Positions 48,912-58,970 of a stretch of DNA of 64,000 bases are shown here, piece by piece (positions within the stretch are counted from its first letter, which is position 1; every line of letters begins with the position of its first letter). The notes under the pieces were generated by a model that did not search any database, was not told the DNA's origin, and saw only the letters and a program-made list of their open reading frames with translations. The translations under genes and the position numbers were made by a program. This DNA is from S015-6 sp964384945 (GTDB taxonomy: Bacteria > Desulfobacterota > DSWW01): the NCBI GenBank assembly GCA_964384945.1, contig CAYLMK010000001.1, positions 186,001 through 250,000 on the forward strand, given 5' to 3'.

Positions 48912-49520
48912 TCAGTGGCCTTCGCTGCCGTGCCCCTCCCGGCCGACCTTCCTGCCCGCCTCCTTCTCGTGGGACTCGGCCTTTCGGAAGATCTCGCGCA
49001 GCTTTTCGCGGTTCTTCGAGGTGTGGGGCAACAGGGGCAGCTTCCCTTTGAGAAGCATCTTCGGGCCGAGCCCGACGTCGTGCAGGAGGTCGCCGCTTCG
49101 CAGGTTGTAGAAGGCGATCATCCCGGGCTCGTACAACCTTCCATGGTTCTCGACCGATTTCAGGAACACGTCCTGAAACACCCGCGGTTCCTTCACCGGA
49201 ATCCTCTTCCCCTTCAGCCGGGCCATCTGCCGGACCGTGTCCATCACGAGCGCGATGTCGATATCGTTCGGGCAACGGGCCGTGCAGGTTTCGCAGGACG
49301 CGCAGAGCCACGGTGTGTTCAATTCGAAGAGGGCATCCTCCATGCCGAGCTGGATCAACCGCAGGGTCCTGGTCGGACCCGCATCCATCTCCGGCGTGAC
49401 CGGGCAGCCGGCCGTGCACTCTCCGCACTGGTAGCAGCGCGTCAAGTCCACGCCGCAGCGCGCCTTGACTTCCTGCATGAGGCGGGCCTCATTCCCTGAC
49501 AATCGAATCCGGTATTTCAT
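48912..49520 (-). CDS. hdrC: Heterodisulfide reductase subunit C-like protein
   Basis: Ferredoxin-type HdrC, 202 residues, passing electrons from HdrA to HdrB. Two [4Fe-4S] sites: CYQCGECTAGCPVTP and CASCETCTARCPNDIDI. The remainder is helical with a charged His/Gly/Glu tail. ATG 49520 has GGAG 8 bases upstream. First gene of the minus-strand hdrCBA-floxDCBA unit. No clear promoter was recognised in 49521-49664; two GC-rich hairpins lie there. Confidence 0.94.
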   Translation of the reverse strand: MKYRIRLSGNEARLMQEVKARCGVDLTRCYQCGECTAGCPVTPEMDAGPTRTLRLIQLGMEDALFELNTPWLCASCETCTARCPNDIDIALVMDTVRQMARLKGKRIPVKEPRVFQDVFLKSVENHGRLYEPGMIAFYNLRSGDLLHDVGLGPKMLLKGKLPLLPHTSKNREKLREIFRKAESHEKEAGRKVGREGHGSEGH

Positions 49521-49664
49521 CTCGTTTCTCCACGGGCGGAACCTGCGGGGCGGCCCCCGCGCTTTCGGGGTTCCGACCCCCGAGAGAGTCACAAAAACGC
49601 GAAGGGTACGAAATTCTCAGTCTACGCGAAAGACGGCTCGTTTTCAAGGCGGCGGGCGGCTCGC

Positions 49665-49693
49665 TTGACGCCGCGTTTCCCCGAATTTATGAT
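49665..49693 (+). promoter_or_regulatory. Sigma-70 promoter, likely leaderless
   Basis: TTGACG (49665-49670), exactly 17 bases, TATGAT (49688-49693): 5 of 6 matches in each hexamer. ATG 49701 follows after 7 bases, so transcription should begin at the start codon. Confidence 0.65.
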
Positions 49694-49700
49694 ACCCCCC

Positions 49701-50789
49701 ATGGATCGGAGCAACCCCAAGGAATTCGCGATCATTCTGAACCGAAATGCGCGCCGCGTCACGCGCGGCGTCCTCCGTTCCGCCCGTCGCGCGGCCCCCC
49801 GCATCGCCCTGTACACCACCCGGACCAAGGAGGAAGGCTGTCAGATCATACGGGAGCTGATCGACCGGGGCTATCGCCGCATCATTTGCGGCGGAGGGGA
49901 CGGCACGCTCGTCCATGTCCTGAGCGCGGCCAAGAAGCACCTGGAGGAAAAAAACGCCCGCCTCCACGGAATGGGGCGGCATGGCGGGGAGGATCTCGCA
50001 GGCCTCTCACTTCCCGAGCTGGGCGTCCTGAAGCTCGGTACCGGAAACAGCCTTGCGCCCGTCGTGGGGAGCAAGCGGGGGCTGAAGCCTGTTCGGCAGC
50101 TGGCCCAGGGAAAGGAGTTCCAGACCCAGCGGATCCATCTGATCGAATCCGAGGACCGTTGTTTCACCTTTTGCGGTCTGGGGCTGGACGCTCAGATCCT
50201 CAACGACTACGTCTGGCTGAAAGAGCGCTGCCGACCTCCCGTGCTGGCATGGATGTTCCAGAGCCTGGCCGGCTACCTCGCCGCCATCCTGTTCCGCTCC
50301 CTTCCCAAGGCCCTGTGGACCCCTCGGCGGACCGTGGTCAAGGTCCGAACCCTGGGGTCCGCGGTTTACCGGATCGGGCCCGACGGCAATCCCCGGGCGG
50401 TGCGATGCGCTCCCGGGGATGTGCTCTACCAGGGCTTCTGCCATGCGATCGGGGCGGCCACCACGCCCTACTACGGGTACGGCCTCAAGGCCTTTCCCGA
50501 CGCCATGAGGATGCCCGGGTTCATGCAGGTGCGGGTGGTCAAGGCCGGGGTGGCCGAACTCCTCTCCAACCTGCCCTCCATCTGGCAGGGGACGTACAAG
50601 AGCCCGAACGTCATCGATTTCCTCGCCGAAAAGGTCCATCTCACGTTTTCGCAGGCCATGCCGCTGCAGATCGGCGGAGACGCGGAGGGCTACCGCCGGG
50701 AGTTGGCCCTCGAGGTTTCGGAGACCGCCGCGGACTTCCTCGATTTCAGGAACCCCGCCACCGGGGCCCGTCCCCCGGCCGCCGCCTGA
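49701..50789 (+). CDS. Diacylglycerol/lipid kinase-like protein
   Basis: Protein of the diacylglycerol kinase/LCB5 catalytic-domain superfamily, 362 residues. The nucleotide-binding CGGGDGTLVHVL (residues 63-74) and the later ELGVLKLGTGNSLAPVVG match the kinase fold; the C-terminal beta domain holds LQIGGDAEGYRREL. Substrate could be diacylglycerol, a sphingoid-like base or another lipid. There is no ribosome site before ATG 49701, and a near-consensus promoter ends 7 bases upstream, so the mRNA is probably leaderless. Divergent from hdrC and convergent with the SDR gene. A G-rich word repeat follows its stop. Confidence 0.8.
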   Translation: MDRSNPKEFAIILNRNARRVTRGVLRSARRAAPRIALYTTRTKEEGCQIIRELIDRGYRRIICGGGDGTLVHVLSAAKKHLEEKNARLHGMGRHGGEDLAGLSLPELGVLKLGTGNSLAPVVGSKRGLKPVRQLAQGKEFQTQRIHLIESEDRCFTFCGLGLDAQILNDYVWLKERCRPPVLAWMFQSLAGYLAAILFRSLPKALWTPRRTVVKVRTLGSAVYRIGPDGNPRAVRCAPGDVLYQGFCHAIGAATTPYYGYGLKAFPDAMRMPGFMQVRVVKAGVAELLSNLPSIWQGTYKSPNVIDFLAEKVHLTFSQAMPLQIGGDAEGYRRELALEVSETAADFLDFRNPATGARPPAAA

Positions 50790-50946
50790 AGGACAAGGGT
50801 GAAAGGGTCAAGGGCAAAGGGACGATTCACTCCCTGAAGAAGAGTCCCGCCAAGCAGCCGATCCGCACGGAGCGAATCCCCCTTCCGTTCTGGGTCCATC
50901 CCTTTCGCCTTCTTCGCGCCTGTCGCCGAGTGAGCGCCAGGGGCTG
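50790..50946. repeat. G-rich word repeat between convergent genes
   Basis: Words of the GGGTGAAAGGGTCAAGGG type directly after the lipid-kinase stop, similar to 42160-42190. No gene. Confidence 0.4.
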
Positions 50947-52005
50947 TCAGGCGACGCCCTTCTCGAAGTACACGTGGCTCCTCGGCCGAAACCCGAGCTC
51001 TTTCCTCGCCTTCGAGGTATCGAGCAGCACGCTGTACTTGAGCCTGTCGGCATCCACAGAGTAGTAGTAGCGGGTCAGCCCGAGCATCCGCAGCATACGG
51101 TTCATCGGGCCGAGCATCGGGGCCGGCAGGGGAAGCATCCTGGACCGGTTGATCTCCGCAAAGGTGGAGATGGGCGCCGTGTCGGCCCCCGCGATGTTGA
51201 AGATGCCCTTCACATTCTTCTTGATGGCGAGCAGGACGGCCTGGATGACATCCTCCATGTGGATGAGGTTGATCAGCGGGTTGAACCCCAGGGCCCTGAA
51301 ATTCAGCGGGGAATCGAAAAAGGCGTTCATCTGGCTGCTGACCATGCGGCCGATGATGTTCGAAAAGCGCAGGATGACGATATTCACCTTGCGGTTGTCG
51401 AGCTTGGACTGGCAGATCATGTCCGCGTCCACCCGATCCTTGATCCAGGGATCCACGTGGGTATCGAAGTTCAGATCCGCATTCTCGTCGAGGTAAACGG
51501 GGTTGTGGGGGCGGATCTTGTAGACCACGTCGCTCGATTTGAAGATGAACTTGGTCACGCCGCCGCTTTCAATGCACTTGTCCAGGAGATTGCGGGTCCC
51601 TTCCACGTTCAGGGTGTTGAATGACTTCTTTTCCCTCGATCCGGACACGACCTGGTTCAGGAAGGCCAGATGGACCACGGTGTTGATCTTCGCTTCCTTG
51701 AAGTCGCCGGCCAGGAACAGGTTCGTCAGATCCCGCTGCTTCAGGATGTTCAGGTTCTTGTAGCGGAACCGGTTCGTATCGAACTGGTTGAAATAGTAGG
51801 GCTTGGCGCCCAGGGCGACGCCGATGATCACGCCCACGTTCCGGTCGTAATAGAGCGCCTCGGCAAGGCGGCTGCCCACGGTCCCGGTGACGCCGGTGAT
51901 CAGGACGTTCTTCTTTCGTCCGAGTCCCTTTGTGCCCGGCTGGGCCGCCTTCTTGTCGGCCGTGTCGGCCTTGCTCTCTGCCTTCCTTCTTCCTGCTTTC
52001 GCCAT
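50947..52005 (-). CDS. SDR-fold protein lacking the catalytic tyrosine
   Basis: Extended SDR/NAD-dependent epimerase-like protein, 352 residues. The dinucleotide site ITGVTGTVGSRLAEAL is intact (Gly38, Gly41, Gly44) and the FKSSDVVYK serine strand is present. The YxxxK position reads ICQSK, so Ile197 replaces the tyrosine while Lys201 stays. It may bind NAD(P) without normal SDR catalysis. The first 32 residues are a Lys/Ala/Arg-rich disordered tail. It follows the PlsC-type acyltransferase by 50 bases on the same strand. Function unknown; a lipid-linked role is inferred from position. Confidence 0.75.
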   Translation of the reverse strand: MAKAGRRKAESKADTADKKAAQPGTKGLGRKKNVLITGVTGTVGSRLAEALYYDRNVGVIIGVALGAKPYYFNQFDTNRFRYKNLNILKQRDLTNLFLAGDFKEAKINTVVHLAFLNQVVSGSREKKSFNTLNVEGTRNLLDKCIESGGVTKFIFKSSDVVYKIRPHNPVYLDENADLNFDTHVDPWIKDRVDADMICQSKLDNRKVNIVILRFSNIIGRMVSSQMNAFFDSPLNFRALGFNPLINLIHMEDVIQAVLLAIKKNVKGIFNIAGADTAPISTFAEINRSRMLPLPAPMLGPMNRMLRMLGLTRYYYSVDADRLKYSVLLDTSKARKELGFRPRSHVYFEKGVA

Positions 52006-52055
52006 GCCTTTCCCTCCCGGAGAGGTTCTCCATGGGCCGCGCCAAGGGCGACCCC

Positions 52056-53021
52056 TCAGTCCCCGGCCTTGTCCCGGATCTGTTTCCGCTCCTCGCCACC
52101 GGCCGTGCCCTCCGCCCGGCCCAGCAGGGCCTTCAGGGGCGACAGAGAGAAACCGAAGACCCCCTTTCGTTGGCGAAGACCCAGGTCGATCAGCTCCTGA
52201 ACCCGTGTCCTGACCTGCTCGACCAGTCGATAGATCGTCTCCGGGTCCTTCACGGTCTCGGGAGAATGGTCGCGGTAGAAATGCAGGGGCTCACCGTAGT
52301 AGATGGTGTACTTGGTCGGCAACGGGAGCAGGCCCAGGGGGCCGAGGGCGATCATCAGGGGCGTAACCGGCATGTAGGGGAAATTGAGCGCGCGGGCCAG
52401 GGGCTTAAGATCGATCATGTACGGGTATTGCTCTTCGGCTCCGATGACCGCGGCCGGGACGACGGGCGTCCGGTTGAGAAGGCTCAGCTCCATGAAACCG
52501 ACATTGAACTTCCGAAGCTTGTACCGGTCCCGGTACGACTTCCCCGTCCCCTTGTGCCCTTCCGGGAAGACGACAACCAGCTCGCCCTGCCGAAGGAGTT
52601 CCTCGAAGTTGCGTCTTGCACCGATGATCTGCCCGAAGCGGTAGAAAAGGGTGTTCACGAAGGGAAGGAAGCCCGCGAAGTTGTCGACCACGGCCCGCAT
52701 CACCCGCGGCGTTTCCAGGTTCCGCGCCAGGTCCACCCCGATCATCGCCCCGTCGATGGGCAGCACCCCGCTGTGGTTCGGCGTGATCAGCACGGGCCCC
52801 TTGAGGGGCACGTTTTCCACCCCATGGCTCTCCACGCGAAACCAGTGCTTGTAGACGAGCCTGGCCAGGGCAAAGGCGAGCATGGCCGATTCGATCTCCA
52901 GACCGAAGGGGTCGTAACCGAACCCCAGGTCGTGAATCTTAAGGCTCTGGAGACGTTCGTAGTCGTCGGGCGCCAGCATCTTTACGATCGCGCGCGCTCT
53001 TTGCCTGGCCCTCTGGTTCAT
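52056..53021 (-). CDS. PlsC-type lysophospholipid/glycerol acyltransferase
   Basis: Membrane-associated acyltransferase, 321 residues. The active-site block reads ITPNHSGVLPIDGAMIG, so His and Asp are six residues apart rather than the classical HX4D. The glycerophosphate-binding VVVFPEGHKGTGKSYRDRY is present. A group of divergent PlsC-like proteins share this HSG-x-L-P-x-D form. ATG 53021 has AGGGAG about 8 bases upstream. It precedes the tyrosine-less SDR gene, so a joint lipid task is likely. Acyl acceptor unknown. Confidence 0.82.
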   Translation of the reverse strand: MNQRARQRARAIVKMLAPDDYERLQSLKIHDLGFGYDPFGLEIESAMLAFALARLVYKHWFRVESHGVENVPLKGPVLITPNHSGVLPIDGAMIGVDLARNLETPRVMRAVVDNFAGFLPFVNTLFYRFGQIIGARRNFEELLRQGELVVVFPEGHKGTGKSYRDRYKLRKFNVGFMELSLLNRTPVVPAAVIGAEEQYPYMIDLKPLARALNFPYMPVTPLMIALGPLGLLPLPTKYTIYYGEPLHFYRDHSPETVKDPETIYRLVEQVRTRVQELIDLGLRQRKGVFGFSLSPLKALLGRAEGTAGGEERKQIRDKAGD

Positions 53022-53091
53022 CGCCCCGCTCCCTTGCGCTAGAAACCTTGCCTTTCCAGCCTTCCCCTCACCGCCCGTCCCCCACGACCGG

Positions 53092-53898
53092 CTATCGAAG
53101 CCCGAGGACATCCATCATGTCGTATCTGCCGGCGGGCTGTCCCCGGACCCATTTGGCCGCCCGCAGGGCCCCCATGGCGAAGTTGTCCCGTGTATGGGCC
53201 TTGTGCGCCAGTTCGACACGTTCCCCCAAGCCCCCGAAGACCACCGTGTGCTCGCCCACGATGTCCCCGGCGCGAACCGCCAGGATTCCCACCTCGCCGG
53301 ACTTTCGCGCCCCGCACCGGCCCTGCCTTCCGTAGCAGGCCGTCTCCTCAAGCGAAACACGCCTGGCACGGGCCACTTCCTGCCCGAGCCGCAGCGCCGT
53401 ACCGCTCGGGGCATCCGCCTTGAAGCGGTGGTGGGCCTCCACGATTTCGACATCAAAACCCTCTCCCAGGATGCATGCGGCGTCGTGGACAAGCTTGAAG
53501 AGCACGTTCACGCCCACGCTCATGTTGGGGGCCAGGACAAACGGGACCCCTTTCATTCGTTCGGAGAGCTGATCCAGTTCCGGGCCGGTGAAGCCCGTGG
53601 TGCCGCAGACCAGCGGAATCCCCCGGCGGCCCAGCACATCGGCCAGCCCCAGGGTCGCCTGCGGCGCGCTGAAATCGATCGCCACGTCGACCCCGCCGGG
53701 AAGACCGGTTCCGGCTGCGGCGACCTGCACGCCGAGATCCCCCCTTCCGACCAGTTGACCCGCATCCGTGCCCACGGCCGGGTGGCCCGGGGCCTCTCTC
53801 GCACCGGCAAGACAGAGATCCGGCTCCTCCAACAGAAGGGCGAGGACCCTCCTTCCCATCTTTCCGGCACATGCGTTAACCAGTACGCCTGTCGGCAT
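53092..53898 (-). CDS. dapB: 4-hydroxy-tetrahydrodipicolinate reductase
   Basis: NAD(P)H-dependent reductase of the lysine/diaminopimelate pathway, 268 residues. N-terminal NACAGKMGRRV nucleotide site, VCGTTGFTGPEL, and the active-site block EAHHRFKADAPSGTALRL with the catalytic His-His and Lys. ATG 53898 follows a perfect AGGAGGAGG at 4-5 bases. It follows dapF by 47 bases. dapA is not in the window. Confidence 0.96.
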   Translation of the reverse strand: MPTGVLVNACAGKMGRRVLALLLEEPDLCLAGAREAPGHPAVGTDAGQLVGRGDLGVQVAAAGTGLPGGVDVAIDFSAPQATLGLADVLGRRGIPLVCGTTGFTGPELDQLSERMKGVPFVLAPNMSVGVNVLFKLVHDAACILGEGFDVEIVEAHHRFKADAPSGTALRLGQEVARARRVSLEETACYGRQGRCGARKSGEVGILAVRAGDIVGEHTVVFGGLGERVELAHKAHTRDNFAMGALRAAKWVRGQPAGRYDMMDVLGLR

Positions 53899-53945
53899 GT
53901 TCCTCCTCCTGATTCGTTCTTGGTTTCTTGAGGCCTCTGTCCGGG

Positions 53946-54767
53946 TCAGGCCACCTCGTCGACACACCGGGCATCGTAGACCCAGACGGCGTCCCCTTCC
54001 AGAAACACGTCCCGGAAGCGATCCCCCTCTCGGGAGAAGTGGACGGTCAGGACCTCCCCTCCCCGGGTTCGAACCTCCACGGGCGAGGTCAGCCCCCACC
54101 AGGAGGCCCCGACCAGCGCGCCGGCCACGGCGCCCGTGCCGCAGGCCAAGGTTTCGTCTTCCACGCCGCGCTCGTAAGTCCGAACGGAGATCCCGACCTC
54201 CGCGCTCCGGCGGATGAAATCGACGTTCGTTCCGGAAGGCGAAAACAGGCTATGGTGGCGAATCTGGCTTCCCAGTCCCCTCACGTCCAGGGCATCGAGG
54301 TCCTCCTCGGACAGGACGACATGAGGGACCCCCGTGTTGATCGAAGCCCCCCGCCGCATCCCCGAAGGCAGCGGAATGTCGAGGGAGGGGCGAAAATCCG
54401 CGGGCGGGAGCATCTCCAGCTTGACCCTTCTCCCCTCAACCTCGGCCCGGATGGGCCCGGCGAGCGTCTCGAAGCAGAGCCGGGGACCCGCGATCCCTGT
54501 CTCCACGGCGAACCGGGCCGCGCATCTCCCCCCGTTTCCGCACATCTCGGCGGAACTCCCGTCCGCGTTGAAGAACCGCCAGCGGAAATCGGCCGTCGGG
54601 GTGTCCTCGATGACGATCAGGCCGTCGGCGCCCACGGAAAACCTGCGACGGCAGAGCGTTCTGGCAAGCCGGGAGAGATCCTCCGCGGAGACCACGCCAT
54701 GGCGGTTGTCGATCAGGATGAAATCGTTCCCTGATCCGTGAAGCTTGGAGAACGGAATCCCCTGCAC
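53946..54767 (-). CDS. dapF: Diaminopimelate epimerase
   Basis: Converts LL- to meso-diaminopimelate for lysine and peptidoglycan. 273 residues. Both catalytic cysteines are present in MCGNGGRCAARFA and LACGTGAVAGAL; FSKLHGSGNDFILID opens the protein. GTG 54767 is preferred because GGAGGTGA stands 4-5 bases upstream; a GTG at 54773 falls inside that site. It overlaps the end of the LptM-like lipoprotein region by adjacency (stop at 54770). Confidence 0.96.
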   Translation of the reverse strand: MQGIPFSKLHGSGNDFILIDNRHGVVSAEDLSRLARTLCRRRFSVGADGLIVIEDTPTADFRWRFFNADGSSAEMCGNGGRCAARFAVETGIAGPRLCFETLAGPIRAEVEGRRVKLEMLPPADFRPSLDIPLPSGMRRGASINTGVPHVVLSEEDLDALDVRGLGSQIRHHSLFSPSGTNVDFIRRSAEVGISVRTYERGVEDETLACGTGAVAGALVGASWWGLTSPVEVRTRGGEVLTVHFSREGDRFRDVFLEGDAVWVYDARCVDEVA

Positions 54768-54769
54768 GG

Positions 54770-55276
54770 TCACCTCCCTCCCCCCGAACGCGGCCCGGAG
54801 AATCCAGCCGGGGCGGGTTCTTCCAGGAATCCTTCCCAGCAGGACTTGAGAACCCGGCGCCGGGCGGGATGGCTTCCATAGAAATCCACGGGAAGGACGC
54901 AGTACCGATACATGCCCGCCTTCGCCGGAGGCGCGTCCGTCAGGGAGACGGGCTTTCCGACCCGTCGCCTCATCTCCGAAACGCTGAAGCGCACCTCATC
55001 GCGCACGCTCAGTCCCTCCGGACCGTCGCGCAGGACGCGGTACCCGCCGATGGCCGCAAGCAGGGAACCGTCCAGGCTCTTCGAGGGCAGGGTGAACGTG
55101 ATCTCGAGGCCCTCCGGGACGACCTTCACGGCCACGTCCTCCACCGGAGCCGGCACCACGAGCTCCCGGGGCTGGGGCGGCGCCTTCATCCCGCAGGAGA
55201 CCGCCTGCAGAAGAACGGCGGCGGCAATCCCCGCGACGAGGCCCCTGCGTGCCCGGCTCAGGGAAGGTGGGCGCAA
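54770..55276 (-). CDS. LptM-like lipoprotein with a beta-sandwich domain
   Basis: Predicted lipoprotein: signal LVAGIAAAVLLQAVSC with the lipid-accepting Cys near residue 28, then CGMKAPPQP, close to the C-G-x-K-x-P-x-x-P start of LptM (YifL), the small lipoprotein that helps assemble the LPS translocon. Unlike LptM it continues for about 135 residues with an Fn3-like pattern (LEITFTLPS, IGGYRVLRDG, YRYCVLPVDFYG). It lies between argH and dapF, the usual neighbourhood of lptM. TTG 55276 is the most likely start; the frame runs on into argH without other good starts. Assignment by motif and context. Confidence 0.6.
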   Translation of the reverse strand: MRPPSLSRARRGLVAGIAAAVLLQAVSCGMKAPPQPRELVVPAPVEDVAVKVVPEGLEITFTLPSKSLDGSLLAAIGGYRVLRDGPEGLSVRDEVRFSVSEMRRRVGKPVSLTDAPPAKAGMYRYCVLPVDFYGSHPARRRVLKSCWEGFLEEPAPAGFSGPRSGGGR

Positions 55277-55325
55277 CCCCCGCCCCCAGGCCCCTGCCCC
55301 CTCCGCCTCGATCGCCCGCGGTCTT

Positions 55326-56785
<1,460 letters not shown>

Positions 56786-56789
<4 letters not shown>

Positions 56790-57991
56790 GTTTCCCTCTT
56801 TTGCCCCTGCACCAGGTTCCGTATCCTCAGCCGCAGGGCCTGCAGGCGGATGAAGCCCTCGGCGTCCTTCTGCCGGTAAACCTCGTCTTGCTCGAAGGTC
56901 GCGAAATCCTGCCGGTACATGCTCCAGTCCGATCGCCTTCCCAGAACCGTCACATTGCCCTTGTAAAGCTTCAGACGCACCCGTCCGCTGACCTGCTTCT
57001 GGGTTTCATCGATCATCCCCTGGAGCATCTCCATCTCGGGGGAGAACCAGAACCCGTTGTAGACACGGCGGGCGTACTCGGGGATCAGGCTGTCGCGCAG
57101 GAACATCACCTCGCGGTCCAGGGTGATCGATTCGAGGGCCCGGTGCGCGACGTGCAGGATCGTCCCGCCCGGCGTCTCGTAGACGCCCCTCGATTTCATC
57201 CCCACGAAACGGTTCTCCACCATGTCCACCCTGCCGATTCCGTTCTCGCCGCCCAGCCGGTTCAGTTCCTCCAGAAGGCTCGCGGGAGTCATCGTCACGC
57301 CGTCGAGGGCCACCGGGTTTCCCGTCTCGAAATCGATCTCGACCGTGCGGGGGCGGTCCGGGGCGCGCTCGGGGGACACGGTTGTCTGGAACATCTCCTC
57401 CGGAGGCTCGGCCCAGGGATCCTCGAGCACCCCGCCTTCGTAGCTCGTGTGCAGGAGATTCGCGTCCACGCTGTAAGGCTTCTCCGCCGTGACGGTGATC
57501 CCGATGCCCCTTTCGCGCGCGTAGCCGACGAGGTCGTTCCGGGACCGGAAACTCCACTCCCGCCAGGGGGCCACCACCTGGATGTGGGGGTCCAGGGCAA
57601 GGTAGGTGAGCTCGAACCGCACCTGATCGTTCCCCTTTCCCGTCGCCCCGTGGGCCACGGCCTCGGCCCCCTCGCGGTGCGCAACGGCAAGCTGGCCGCA
57701 GGCGATGAGGGGACGGGCCAGGCTGGTTCCCATCAGGTAGGTTCCCTCGTAAACCGCGTTTGCGCGGAGCGCCGGGAACACATAGTCCCTCACGAACGTT
57801 TCCCGCAAATCTTCGACCACGACCCGGGCCGCCCCCGTCGCCAGGGCCCTGGCACGGATTCCCTCCAAATCCTCGCGCTGGCCGAGGTCGGCGACGTACG
57901 CGATCACCTCGCAGCCGTAAGTCTCCTGGATCCACTTCAAGATGACCGAGGTATCCAACCCTCCCGAATAGGCCAGAACGACTTTCTTCAT
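56786..57991 (-). CDS. argG: Argininosuccinate synthase
   Basis: Condenses citrulline and aspartate with ATP. 401 residues. PP-loop VVLAYSGGLDTSVILKW, plus ATGKGNDQVRFEL and the later EGGVLEDPW and YSVDANLLH segments. ATG 57991 overlaps the argF stop (ATGA); an in-frame ATG at 58009 adds six residues and is less likely. It couples to argH by a GTGA overlap. Confidence 0.97.
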
Positions 57992-58944
57992 CCCTTCCCT
58001 TTCGTGCATGGCTTCGCTTTCCGCCCGCCCAGCAGGGACTCGAGCAGGACCTTCTGCGCGTGAAGCCGGTTCTCCGCCTGGTCGAAGACGATCGAATTCG
58101 GACCGTCCAGGACTTCATCCGTGATCTCTTCCCCGCGGTGCGCAGGCAGGCAGTGCATGACCAGCACGTCTTTGCCCGCGGCGGACAACAGATCCCGGTT
58201 CACCTGAAACCCCTTGAAGGCCTCTTTCCTGCGGACGCCCTCCTTCTCCTTGCCCATGGAGGTCCACACATCGGTGTAGATCACGTCGGCGTTTCGGGCG
58301 GCCCTCTCCGGGTGGTGGGTCACCGTGATCCTGGCGCCCGTCTCCGCCGCCCGCTTCTTGGCCGCACGCAGCACGCCCCGGTCCGGCTCGTATCCCTTGG
58401 GGCAGGCAATCGTCAATTCCATCCCCATGATGGCCGCGCCCAAGAGCCAGGAATTGGCGAGATTGTTGCCGTCCCCCACGTAGCCGATCCGCAGGCCCTG
58501 CATGCGCCCGGTCTTCTCGAGCAGCGTCAACATGTCCGAGAAGACCTGGCAGGGATGAAGCAGATCCGTGAGCCCGTTGATCACCGGCACCGAACAGGAC
58601 GCCGCCAGCTCCTCGGCCACTTCGTGACGGAAGGTCCTCAGCACGATTCCGTGGACCCATCGCTCCAGATTTCGGGCCACGTCCGCGACCGACTCCCGCA
58701 CGCCGAGCTGCACCTCCTGGGCGCTCAGATAGATCGAATCCCCGCCGAGCTGGCGCATGCCCACCTCAAAGGTTACGCGGGTCCTCAAGGAGGGCTTCTC
58801 AAAGATCAGCCCGAGGATCTTCCCCTCCAGACAGTTGTTGCGCCTTCCCGCGAGGGTGGCCTTCTTGAGCTCGATGGCCCGCTCCAGGAAGCCGGTGAGT
58901 TCCGTCTGGCTGAAATCGGCCAGCGTCAGGAAATGTCTTGTCAT
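57988..58944 (-). CDS. argF: Ornithine carbamoyltransferase
   Basis: Makes citrulline from ornithine and carbamoyl phosphate. 318 residues. Carbamoyl-phosphate motif FEKPSLRTRVTFE (S-x-R-T-R), NGLTDLLHPCQ, and the ornithine-binding MHCLPAHRGEEIT, which separates it from aspartate transcarbamoylase. It overlaps argG by 4 bases and follows argD by 26. Confidence 0.97.
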   Translation of the reverse strand: MTRHFLTLADFSQTELTGFLERAIELKKATLAGRRNNCLEGKILGLIFEKPSLRTRVTFEVGMRQLGGDSIYLSAQEVQLGVRESVADVARNLERWVHGIVLRTFRHEVAEELAASCSVPVINGLTDLLHPCQVFSDMLTLLEKTGRMQGLRIGYVGDGNNLANSWLLGAAIMGMELTIACPKGYEPDRGVLRAAKKRAAETGARITVTHHPERAARNADVIYTDVWTSMGKEKEGVRRKEAFKGFQVNRDLLSAAGKDVLVMHCLPAHRGEEITDEVLDGPNSIVFDQAENRLHAQKVLLESLLGGRKAKPCTKGKG

Positions 58945-58970
58945 GAACCTCCCCCCCCTTCTGGGTCCCT

